From positions 1-5,729 of the forward strand of contig JAAYZI010000217.1 in assembly GCA_012514925.1 (NCBI GenBank): 5,729 nucleotides of DNA, given 5' to 3'. Shown in pieces: positions 1 through 5,343 of this stretch (the stretch's first letter is position 1; the number at the start of each line of letters is the position of its first letter). The DNA comes from Deltaproteobacteria bacterium (lineage in GTDB: Bacteria; Bdellovibrionota_C; UBA2361; JAAYZI01). The position numbers were made by a program, and so were the translations under genes. The notes under the pieces are model-generated. The model saw only the letters and a list, made by a program, of their open reading frames with translations. It had not been told where the DNA came from and searched no databases.

Positions 1-80
1 AAGAGGCAGCAAAAATTTTAAGTCACTTGGTAAACGGTGACTAATTATCTTTTGGCACGCTGCGTCACCGTCAGATTTTC

Positions 81-181
81 GTAGGCGTTCACGTACGGAA
101 TTGATCATGTAATTTTGTTTTCAGCCTGGGTGGTAAAACTTCACTTTCTTCAGAGAAAGTAATATTTATGTGAACGGTTAC
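81..181 (+). repeat. Intergenic repeat element, copy 1 (complete-looking)
   Basis: This 101-bp unit lies downstream of argD and is bounded by inverted ends: GTAGGCGTTCACGTA at the left and, reading inward from the right, GTAACCGTTCACATA (12 of 15 positions agree). Inside are GGAATTGAT, the core AATTTTGTTTTCAGCCTGGG (111-130) and a hairpin with arms ACTTTCT (143-149) and AGAAAGT (154-160) and a 4-base loop. The hairpin could also end argD transcription, since GAAGTTTT follows it on the minus strand. There is no coding capacity. The flanking 8-mers differ, so no target duplication is visible. The GTAA-type ends recall IS66-family tips, but this is only a resemblance. Confidence 0.6.
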
Positions 182-218
182 TGGATATGTCACTACACCT
201 GAACGGTTACCGGATATG
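171..218. repeat. 19-bp direct duplication spanning the argD stop codon
   Basis: TGAACGGTTACTGGATATG (171-189) and TGAACGGTTACCGGATATG (200-218) differ at one base and are separated by 10 bp. The first is the right tip of repeat copy 1 plus its flank. The second contains the argD TAA stop (complement of 207-209) and its last codons. Confidence 0.85.
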
Positions 219-1367
219 ATCCTTCAAAAACTCCCCCAAAATGGCCGCCGCCTCCTGAACCTGTTCTGAAGTAATTACAAGGGGCGGTAAAAACCGGATC
301 ACATTTTCGGAGGTCGCGTTTACTACCAAGCCTTGCTCCAGCACCCCCTTTACTACCTCTTTAGCGCGTGGTTGATCGAGTACAGCTCCAATCATCAGTC
401 CCAATCCACGCACCTCTTTCAAATGCGGCAGTCCGGCCAGAGCCTGGCTAAGCTCAGCGCCACGCTCCCGCGCATTTTTTAAGCATCCATTACTCTCAAG
501 AAAATCCAAAGTAGCCAACGCAGCGCGCGACGCCATCAGTCCACCACCAAAAGTGCTGCCATGATCTCCGGGCTTAAAACTTTGTGACCACTGCTCTGCA
601 GCCAAACAAGCCCCAATCGGTAACCCGTTGGCGAGCCCCTTAGCCACCGTAAAGATATCAGGACGCACCCCATACTCCTGAAAAGCCCACCAGCTGCCAC
701 TACGCCCCATGCCACTTTGCACTTCATCAAAGATAAGGGCTAGGCCACGTATATCGCACAGATCCCTTAGACCCTTTAGAAAATCTTTGGTGGCGGGCAC
801 CACCCCTCCCTCACCTTGAACCGGCTCCACCATGACCGCCACGGTTTCCGCATCCACAGCCTCTTCAAAAGCGGCTAGGTCATTAAAGGGCACGTGTACG
901 AAACCGTTTGGTAGAGGCTCAAACCCCTGCCACTTTGTAGGCTGGCCGGTAGCCGCCAAGGTCGCCAAGGTGCGGCCATGAAAGCCGTTAAAAGCGCAAA
1001 CAATCTTATAACGGCCGGGATTCCCATGTTTTCTCACCAGCTTGATGGCACACTCATTAGCCTCTGCCCCAGAGTTGCAAAAAAACACCTGGCCCCACTC
1101 CCCAGCGCTACGTCTGAGCCGCTGCGCTAGACTAAGCATAGGCTCGCTCAAAAAAATATTACTGACGTGCATCAATTTATTAGCCTGGTCTGTAATGGCA
1201 GCCGCGATTTCGGGGTTGGCATGCCCGGCCGAAACCACCGCAATCCCTCCTAAACAATCAAGGTAGCGCCGCCCCTTAGCGTCATAAAGTTCGCAACCGC
1301 TGCCCCTTACAAAGGTGACCGGAAAGGGGCTATAGGTATTCATCAAGGCTGGCTCAACTCTCTGCAT
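207..1367 (-). CDS. argD: Acetylornithine aminotransferase (ArgD)
   Basis: This is a PLP-dependent class III aminotransferase that converts N-acetylglutamate 5-semialdehyde and glutamate to N-acetylornithine and 2-oxoglutarate in the cytoplasm. Using the 386-residue form, visible landmarks are the substrate-side GGIAV segment (40-44), the phosphate-binding SGAEANE (99-105), FHGRT (129-133), EPVQGEGG (181-188), the PLP-ring Asp214 in DEVQSGMGR, and the PLP Lys243 in VAKGLANG. Length is normal for the family. I chose the ATG at 1367 because GAGGGGGG lies just upstream; an ATG at 1379 would add four residues but has no ribosome site. The start lies inside the end of argB (14-bp overlap), so translation is probably coupled. 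Near the C-terminal domain, the usual FGGNP motif reads FGGGL (273-277). The last codons and the TAA stop fall inside a short repeat. An N-succinyl or acetyl-lysine relative is possible, but the argCB context favours ArgD. Confidence 0.95.
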   Translation of the reverse strand: MQRVEPALMNTYSPFPVTFVRGSGCELYDAKGRRYLDCLGGIAVVSAGHANPEIAAAITDQANKLMHVSNIFLSEPMLSLAQRLRRSAGEWGQVFFCNSGAEANECAIKLVRKHGNPGRYKIVCAFNGFHGRTLATLAATGQPTKWQGFEPLPNGFVHVPFNDLAAFEEAVDAETVAVMVEPVQGEGGVVPATKDFLKGLRDLCDIRGLALIFDEVQSGMGRSGSWWAFQEYGVRPDIFTVAKGLANGLPIGACLAAEQWSQSFKPGDHGSTFGGGLMASRAALATLDFLESNGCLKNARERGAELSQALAGLPHLKEVRGLGLMIGAVLDQPRAKEVVKGVLEQGLVVNATSENVIRFLPPLVITSEQVQEAAAILGEFLKDHIR

Positions 1368-2232
1368 GACCCCCCTCATTTGTAATTAAAGTGCCAATCC
1401 CCTGAGGCGTAAAGATCTCAAGCAGCAGGGCGTGCGCCACCCGTCCATCCAACATATGCGCACGTGGCACACCTGCCTCTAAGGCTCTTAAAATCGCCTG
1501 TAGCTTCGGGCGCATGCCCTCGCTTGCGGCCTTGGACCGAAGCATTTCTCTTAACTTTTCCGCGTTGGTCTCAGAGACCAAGGTGTCATCCCGTCCGAAG
1601 CTTTCGTATAACCCCGCCACATTCGTCAATATCACCAGCTTCTCGGCTCCAAGCGCTGCTGCCAACTCACCTGCCGTCAGGTCAGCGTTGATGTTGTAAA
1701 GATCCCCCTTGGCGTCTGCGCCAAGTGGGCTGATTACCGGAAGGAATCCGCTTTGTAGCAGCCCAATGATCAGTGCGGTGTTTACCCGGCGTATTTTACC
1801 GACGAATCCCAGCTTTGGGTCTTCGCACTCGACTTCAAACAAGCGCGCGTCCACTCCGCTTAGCCCGACGGCGTGTGCCCCATGGGTATTAATCAGCGCG
1901 GTTAAATGCGCGTTAATGCGGCCCAAGAACACCATGGCGGTGATATCAATTGTTTCTGCATCCGTCACGCGCAGCCCCTCCACGAAACAGGACTGCTTAC
2001 CAAGCTGCCTCATACTCTCGGTAACCTGTGGGCCACCGCCATGACAGAGCACCACCTGAAGACCTACGCTTTTTAGCAGGATCAGATCTTGAGTCAGGCT
2101 CTCGGAGAGCTTGTGGTTTTCAAGCATCTCTCCCCCCACCTTTAGGACCACGACCTTGCCGCTGTAACGTTTAATAAAAGGTAACGCCTCAACCAAAATC
2201 TCGGCTTTCTCTTGACTCTCTATCTCCGACAT
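1354..2232 (-). CDS. argB: Acetylglutamate kinase (ArgB), arginine-inhibited type
   Basis: This amino-acid-kinase-family enzyme phosphorylates N-acetylglutamate with ATP, the second step of arginine synthesis. Visible motifs are the catalytic Lys31 in VLKVGGE, the glycine loop HGGGP (64-68), the substrate-binding Arg88 in GLRVTD, NINAD (180-184) with Asp184, and Lys243 in the RPKL segment. At 292 residues it has about 25 residues before the first strand, including ALPFIKRY (16-23). That helix, with the C-terminal DGRVAHALLLEIFT...GIGT stretch (262-281), is the known mark of arginine-sensitive hexameric kinases, so feedback inhibition by arginine is inferred. The family is confident; the regulation is an inference. 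It starts 21 bp after argC with a good AGGAG site, and its end overlaps argD. Small oddities are LKVGGEM where IKYGGNAM is common and LCHGGG for VVHGGG; neither removes a catalytic residue. Confidence 0.96.
   Translation of the reverse strand: MSEIESQEKAEILVEALPFIKRYSGKVVVLKVGGEMLENHKLSESLTQDLILLKSVGLQVVLCHGGGPQVTESMRQLGKQSCFVEGLRVTDAETIDITAMVFLGRINAHLTALINTHGAHAVGLSGVDARLFEVECEDPKLGFVGKIRRVNTALIIGLLQSGFLPVISPLGADAKGDLYNINADLTAGELAAALGAEKLVILTNVAGLYESFGRDDTLVSETNAEKLREMLRSKAASEGMRPKLQAILRALEAGVPRAHMLDGRVAHALLLEIFTPQGIGTLITNEGGHAES
1370..1377 (-). promoter_or_regulatory. argD ribosome binding site inside argB
   Basis: GAGGGGGG lies within the last codons of argB, with the GAGG core six bases before the ATG at 1367. 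It decides the argD start: the next upstream ATG (1379) is preceded by an AT-rich stretch without any purine-rich site. Confidence 0.7.
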
Positions 2233-2238
2233 AAAAAA

Positions 2239-2243
2239 CTCCT
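2239..2243 (-). promoter_or_regulatory. argB ribosome binding site
   Basis: AGGAG is followed by six T residues and then the argB ATG. It sits in the 21-bp argC-argB gap and supports independent initiation at argB within the operon. Confidence 0.75.
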
Positions 2244-2253
2244 AATCTTGGGG

Positions 2254-3294
2254 TTAGGGGTACAAAGCGCTAAGATCGAGCCCCAAAGCTTCATCAAAAC
2301 CAAATGTGAGGTTGGCGTTTTGCAGGGCTTGACCGGCAGCGCCCTTAACCAGATTATCAAGCACACACGTCACAATCACACGGTTTGTACGCTCATCCAA
2401 TGCGGGCGTGATGAAAACGCGGTTAGCCCCACGCACCTCCTTGGTACCGTGCTGCTCGCGGGCCACACTCACAAAAGGCTGGTCTTTATAAAAACCCTGA
2501 TACACCGCCAGAAGCTCCTCTTCCGTCCGATCTTGAGCCAGCTCCGCCGAACAGCTTAAATGAATACCCCTGACCATCGGTACCAAATACGGAGTAAAGC
2601 TGATGCGTACCGGAGCTCCCGCCACCCGCTCCAGCACCATCTCGATCTCAGGAGTGTGCTGATGCTTGGCGACTTTATAAGCACGCAGGTCTTCATACAT
2701 GTGAGCAAAATGCAGCTCCGCTTTGGGCGCGCGCCCCGCTCCCGAAACTCCGGAAAGAGCATTGATTACTAACGAGCCTTTAATCAGGCCGTTTTGACAG
2801 AGCGGCGCGGCCGCTAGAATTGCAGCAGTGGCATAACAGCCTGGATTGGCAATGCGCGTGGATGTTATGATTTCTTCGCGAAACAGCTCGGGCAGACCAT
2901 AACTCCAAGTCGGCAAAAGCTCGGGGCATGCGTGCGGCACGCCATACCACTGTTCATAAGCCGCCGGATCCTGCAGCCTGAAATCCCCACCCAAATCCAC
3001 AATCACCTTGCTCTCCAGCTTCGGCAGAAGAGTCATGGCCTGCCCGTGCGGCAACGCACAAAAAACAAGATCGCACCTGCTTAGCTCTGAAAGCGACTCT
3101 TGCACATGCTGGTATCGCTGCTGCGCCATTGCGGCAAGATGCGGATAAAGATCCCCCACCCGCGCCCCGGCCTGAGAAGCCGCAACCAAACATAACGGCT
3201 TAAAGTGCGGGTGCCCGCAAAGCAGCCTAAGCAGTTCCGCCCCCGCATATCCGGAGGCGCCTAAAATCCCGGTCTTGATCTCAAGTGTAGGCAT
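2254..3294 (-). CDS. argC: N-acetyl-gamma-glutamyl-phosphate reductase (ArgC)
   Basis: This NADPH-dependent enzyme reduces N-acetylglutamyl phosphate to the semialdehyde, the third step of arginine synthesis. The N-terminal nucleotide-binding motif is GILGASGYAGAELL (9-22). LPHGQ (81-85) and DLGGDFRL (100-107) follow, then YGLPE (132-136). The catalytic cysteine is Cys153 in NPGCYAT, SGVSGAGR (181-188) follows it, and the catalytic histidine is probably His213 in HQHTPEIE. The 346-residue length is normal for the stand-alone type. It is the first gene of the operon; argB follows after 21 bp. The ATG at 3294 starts two residues before the LEIKTGILG strand and is the only sensible start, although no clear Shine-Dalgarno sequence lies in front of it. 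A putative promoter and a possible arginine-repressor site lie 30-45 bp upstream. Confidence 0.96.
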   Translation of the reverse strand: MPTLEIKTGILGASGYAGAELLRLLCGHPHFKPLCLVAASQAGARVGDLYPHLAAMAQQRYQHVQESLSELSRCDLVFCALPHGQAMTLLPKLESKVIVDLGGDFRLQDPAAYEQWYGVPHACPELLPTWSYGLPELFREEIITSTRIANPGCYATAAILAAAPLCQNGLIKGSLVINALSGVSGAGRAPKAELHFAHMYEDLRAYKVAKHQHTPEIEMVLERVAGAPVRISFTPYLVPMVRGIHLSCSAELAQDRTEEELLAVYQGFYKDQPFVSVAREQHGTKEVRGANRVFITPALDERTNRVIVTCVLDNLVKGAAGQALQNANLTFGFDEALGLDLSALYP

Positions 3295-3322
3295 GTTGAT
3301 ACTTATCGTTTATAGATTAAAA

Positions 3323-3337
3323 TGCATAAATTATACA
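3323..3337. promoter_or_regulatory. Possible arginine-repressor (ArgR/AhrC) operator
   Basis: TGCATAAATTATACA is an imperfect palindrome (TGCAT / ATACA) that overlaps the candidate argC -10 box. It resembles the AT-rich ARG box (TGAAT, four bases, ATTCA), but the half-site spacing is one base longer and several positions differ. Its place over the promoter of an arginine operon is what makes it worth listing. Confidence 0.25.
3330..3335 (-). promoter_or_regulatory. Candidate argC -10 box
   Basis: A perfect TATAAT on the minus strand lies 35 bp before the argC ATG, which would give a leader of about 28 bases. No good -35 hexamer is found at 16-18 bp; the nearest (TGAACA, 20 bp upstream) lies in the end of the adjoining repeat. 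The assignment rests on the -10 match and position only. Confidence 0.45.
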
Positions 3338-3350
3338 TCGTACGTAACTA

Positions 3351-3507
3351 GTATCTGTTCACACGAATAATAAATTAGGTGATTACAATCTGTTACCAGT
3401 GTGATTACCATGAATGTTACTTTCTCCGGAGAAAGTAACATTAACTCCGCGCCACCGCCCAGGCTAAAAACAAAATTGCATAATTAATTCCACGCGTAAG
3501 CGGTTAC
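3351..3507 (-). repeat. Intergenic repeat element, copy 2 (inverted orientation)
   Basis: Read on the minus strand from 3507, this copy opens with GTAACCGCTTACGCGTGGAA and runs through the shared core (3458-3477, AATTTTGTTTTTAGCCTGGG) to a perfect palindrome at 3413-3442. The far end (plus strand, 3351-3365) reads GTATCTGTTCACACG and agrees with the other end at 10 of 15 positions. The last third also contains GTGATTAC twice (3379-3386, 3401-3408). The unit is longer than copy 1 (157 versus 101 bp), mainly beyond the palindrome. The far boundary is uncertain. Confidence 0.5.
3413..3442. repeat. Perfect 30-bp palindrome
   Basis: The arm AATGTTACTTTCTCC is followed directly by its exact reverse complement, centred between 3427 and 3428. 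It contains the CTTTCTCCGGAGAAAG module found again at 4745-4760 and, degenerate, at 144-159. It could be extruded as a cruciform, form an RNA hairpin after the upstream gene, or bind a dimeric protein. There is no T run on either side, so it is not a classic intrinsic terminator. Confidence 0.9.
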
Positions 3508-3510
3508 CAC

Positions 3511-3547
3511 TTCTGAAATAGCAGAATCGCAGCCCTGCCGGGGGGCT
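3511..3547 (-). terminator. Two small hairpins after the secreted-protein stop codon
   Basis: Right at the TAG stop, AGCCC pairs with GGGCT (3543-3547 and 3531-3535, minus strand reading). Then TTCTG pairs with CAGAA around a 6-base loop (3511-3526). Neither is followed by a T run, so intrinsic termination is doubtful; RNA end protection is another possibility. Confidence 0.25.
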
Positions 3548-4556
3548 AGTACTTAAACTCACATCGGAACACAGGACAGACATCTGAGTTAATGTAACCT
3601 GCTTCCTTGCAGCTATCGTATCCGGCGGCACCCTGCACACTTGCACCGAATTCAATATCTAAACAACCAACTTTCCTTTTCCAACAAACACCGACTTTTC
3701 CTCCCATCTCTACACTGAAACCGGGGAGGTCGACTTCATGCAGACCGGCAAACACACCGTCAACATGAAGCTGCGCAGAGGCACTCCCTTCGAAAGAAGC
3801 GCCGGGCATAAACCTAAGCGGCATATAAACTTTCGCCTCCAGCTCCTCGGCAAAAAAGATCGTAAGACTCCCCGGGAAAGGCTCACTGCAGCTAACCTCT
3901 TGGACCCACTTGGCTGCGATACCATCTGAAATCCAGATCTGCTCCGACTTACATGTTGCGGAATAATAATTATTTAAAAAGTGAATCTCTGCACTTTGCT
4001 CTCTTTCAACTTTGCACTTCTTATCAAACGCAAAACAGAGACTTTCCTGTTTTGACCCGATTGCAGCGTGTAAGTAGTAATTTCCGGCCTGGTCAAGAAG
4101 GGCAGACAGCATCCCTTTATCGGAAATTATACCGGTAAAAAGTTGTCCCGTTGCCCCATTGTCGTGATCATAGTTGGCGCGCAAATCGAAATGCCCCTGC
4201 ACGTTATTGCTATCCGATGTTATGCATTTATAGGCGGTGACCGTACCCCCTATTCCCCGCGCGCTTGGTTTACAAGTGGCGTTTATCGACGCACCGCAAA
4301 TGTTGCTCCGAAGTTTCACCTGAATAGGCGGAAGCGACGTGTTTGAAGCCCCGTCGGAACCTGGATAAGTAGGGTAGGTAGGTGGATAGGAGCCCGGCTG
4401 CGGGAATGGAGTCGGATCGGGGGTTGAACCAGGGATCGGACCAGGATACGGACCAGGAAACGGGCCAGGAAATTGGGACTGCGCCAAACATGGCGTCGCT
4501 AAGAAAGCAAAAGATGCCAAAAAGGCATAAACAGCAGAAAGCCTATTATAAGCCAT
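3546..4556 (-). CDS. Secreted protein, Pro-Gly linker plus 12-Cys body, unrecognised
   Basis: I do not recognise the family of this 336-residue protein. Residues 1-25 form a Sec signal peptide: Arg5 in the n-region, a hydrophobic run AVYAFLASFAFLAT, then the cleavage site PCLA|QSQ. Cys23 is not in a lipobox, so signal peptidase I is expected. Residues 29-66 are a Pro/Gly-rich linker that opens with four tetrapeptides (FPGP, FPGP, YPGP, IPGS). The body from about residue 75 has 12 cysteines (87, 95, 111, 174, 181, 202, 223, 291, 298, 316, 327, 332), an even number that fits disulfides in an oxidising compartment. The last third is Gly- and Val-rich and looks beta-rich. No catalytic motif was seen. 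The start is well supported by GGAGG six bases upstream. It is a single-gene unit flanked by repeat-bearing spacers. An exported surface or adhesion-type protein is one reading, but nothing in the sequence proves it. Confidence 0.85.
   Translation of the reverse strand: MAYNRLSAVYAFLASFAFLATPCLAQSQFPGPFPGPYPGPIPGSTPDPTPFPQPGSYPPTYPTYPGSDGASNTSLPPIQVKLRSNICGASINATCKPSARGIGGTVTAYKCITSDSNNVQGHFDLRANYDHDNGATGQLFTGIISDKGMLSALLDQAGNYYLHAAIGSKQESLCFAFDKKCKVEREQSAEIHFLNNYYSATCKSEQIWISDGIAAKWVQEVSCSEPFPGSLTIFFAEELEAKVYMPLRFMPGASFEGSASAQLHVDGVFAGLHEVDLPGFSVEMGGKVGVCWKRKVGCLDIEFGASVQGAAGYDSCKEAGYINSDVCPVFRCEFKY
4425..4472 (-). repeat. Four tandem 12-bp units encoding Pro-Gly tetrapeptides
   Basis: The units TTTCCTGGCCCG, TTTCCTGGTCCG, TATCCTGGTCCG and ATCCCTGGTTCA encode FPGP, FPGP, YPGP and IPGS at residues 29-44 of the secreted protein. 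Near-identity at the DNA level suggests recent expansion, and copy number may vary between strains. Confidence 0.8.
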
Positions 4557-4562
4557 TAGTTA

Positions 4563-4567
4563 CCTCC
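4563..4567 (-). promoter_or_regulatory. Ribosome binding site of the secreted-protein gene
   Basis: GGAGG within AAGGGAGGTAA lies six bases before the ATG at 4556. It is the strongest ribosome site in the window and fixes the start of the signal peptide. Confidence 0.8.
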
Positions 4568-4733
4568 CTTAAATCCAGACGAACCCCAGGTCCCCGCGCA
4601 ACATTCCTTCACATAGTCTGCTTAAAAACTAAAGGTGCTTCTGATTATCTTAACCAAGACTCTACTCTTTCGTTGTGTAACCGCTTTCTCCCCCGTTTAC
4701 AGATTTCTGTTTTTGATCTCAATGATACCACAG

Positions 4734-4800
4734 GGTTACCTTTGCTTTCTCCGGAGAAAGTAAAAAGTAACCGTTCACGTATGGAATTGATTACACAAAA
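4734..4800 (+). repeat. Intergenic repeat, copy 3 (rearranged or truncated)
   Basis: An imperfect inverted repeat spans 4734-4772: GGTTAC against GTAACC on the outside and CTTTCTCC/GGAGAAAG in the centre. It runs into GTAACCGTTCACGTATGGAATTGATTACAC (4767 onward; the first 26 or so bases match the left end of copy 1). The core AATTTTGTTTT...CCTGGG does not follow. Here the palindrome lies outside the GTAACCGTTCAC end, while in copies 1 and 2 it lies inside, so this block is permuted, truncated or made of two abutting copies. Confidence 0.5.
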
Positions 4801-4868
4801 TCCACGAACATTGAGGCTGAAAAAGATCCTCTCAAGGGGCGCAGGTCCCCTCAAGGACCACTCTTAAA

Positions 4869-4910
4869 GGACTCTTAGGGGTGAAGACATTTTGGATCTT
4901 GGGGGTGAAA
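4869..4910 (+). repeat. Degenerate direct repeat, two copies about 25 bp apart
   Basis: GGACTCTTAGGGGTGAAG (4869-4886) and GGATCTTGGGGGTGAAA (4894-4910) are clearly related. Weaker relatives lie at 4830-4868 (CTCAAGGGG, CTCAAGGAC, CTCTTAAAGG). The function is unknown. Confidence 0.5.
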
Positions 4911-4944
4911 ACACTATCCGTTCATAAAATCGCCGGTGACAGGG

Positions 4945-5319
4945 CTATTTATCTCGGTATGGTACCCACTCACGCCACTCCTCGTTGCGATCTTTTTCCT
5001 GCTGAAAAAGAGTGCGGTAGCTTCGCTCCGCAAGTTTAAGCACTTTTAACTTTTTTACGTTTACGCCCGGATACTGTGGGAGGTCCGGCGTGATATGAAT
5101 TTTGGTCGGCGGAAAGGGTTCGATAATCAGCCCCCGATCATGTGGGTCCACCTTGACGGTAATAGCTTCAGTCGGCCCAACCCTAAAAACCGCAGCTTCC
5201 GTAGGCTCTAAACTCTCGATGCGTACCGGTACTGAAAATTGATCGGGTCGCTCGGGAATCAGACAAAGCTCGGCGTGCTCAGATTGCAACCCAGAACAAA
5301 GCATGTACGCAAAAAGCAT
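4945..5319 (-). CDS. Small protein, 124 aa, unrecognised, possibly exported
   Basis: I do not recognise this protein. The N-terminus has a short hydrophobic run (LFAYMLCSGL, residues 2-11) with no basic residue before it, so it is at best a weak signal peptide. Residues 18-80 alternate hydrophobic and charged residues with many prolines (IPERP, EPFPPTK, TPDLPQYPG), suggesting a small beta domain. Residues 85-115 (KKLKVLKLAERSYRTLF and onward) look like a charged amphipathic helix. The ATG at 5319 has GGAGG three bases upstream. The gene follows the receiver-domain gene by 24 bp and is probably co-transcribed with it. It shares that gene's reading frame: only the TGA at 5344-5346 and eight sense codons lie between them. 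Coding status rests on the ribosome site, the operon-like spacing and a plausible composition. Confidence 0.7.
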   Translation of the reverse strand: MLFAYMLCSGLQSEHAELCLIPERPDQFSVPVRIESLEPTEAAVFRVGPTEAITVKVDPHDRGLIIEPFPPTKIHITPDLPQYPGVNVKKLKVLKLAERSYRTLFQQEKDRNEEWREWVPYRDK

Positions 5320-5343
5320 ATCCCTCCAAAAAAATCCTCGAAA

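Larger units (their letters stand above)
4557..4944. other. 388-bp non-coding block between the 124-aa gene and the secreted-protein gene
   Basis: From right to left it holds a cluster of degenerate GGACTCTTAGGGGTGAA-like direct repeats with a small hairpin (GGTCC/GGACC, 4844-4859), then repeat copy 3 (4734-4800). A possible second degenerate copy starts at GTAACCGC (4677). The leader of the secreted-protein gene follows. A GATAAT at 4644-4649 (minus) is a weak -10 candidate without a convincing -35. The frame that stays open on the plus strand here is the antisense of the Pro-Gly linker and has no support as a gene. Confidence 0.5.

Noticed and set aside
35..70. CGGTGAC / GTCACCG inverted repeat downstream of argD
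   Set aside because: Seven-base arms with a 22-base loop and no T run are too weak to call a terminator or operator.
81..181. Intact insertion sequence of the IS66 type
   Set aside because: Only the GTAA-like tips are reminiscent. There is no transposase, and the flanking 8-mers (AGATTTTC and TGGATATG) are not a duplication.
1368..1379. Longer argD start at 1379
   Set aside because: No Shine-Dalgarno sequence precedes it, and it would add four residues (MRGV) that are not part of the fold; the ATG at 1367 has GAGGGG in place.
2212..2559. Plus-strand open frame of 115 codons opposite argC
   Set aside because: It is antisense to a well-supported argC and has no recognisable protein features.
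81..3507. CRISPR array
   Set aside because: The repeats are few, far apart, in both orientations, and not separated by regular spacers.
4485..4496. Lipoprotein lipobox around Cys23 of the secreted protein
   Set aside because: The residues before the cysteine are Ala-Thr-Pro, which does not fit the Leu-Ala/Ser-Gly/Ala pattern; PCLA|Q fits signal peptidase I.
4382..4867. Plus-strand open frame of 161 codons over the secreted-protein start and its upstream spacer
   Set aside because: Its N-terminal part is the antisense of the Pro-Gly repeat region, which keeps frames open; the rest runs through non-coding repeats. It has no good ribosome site or domain.
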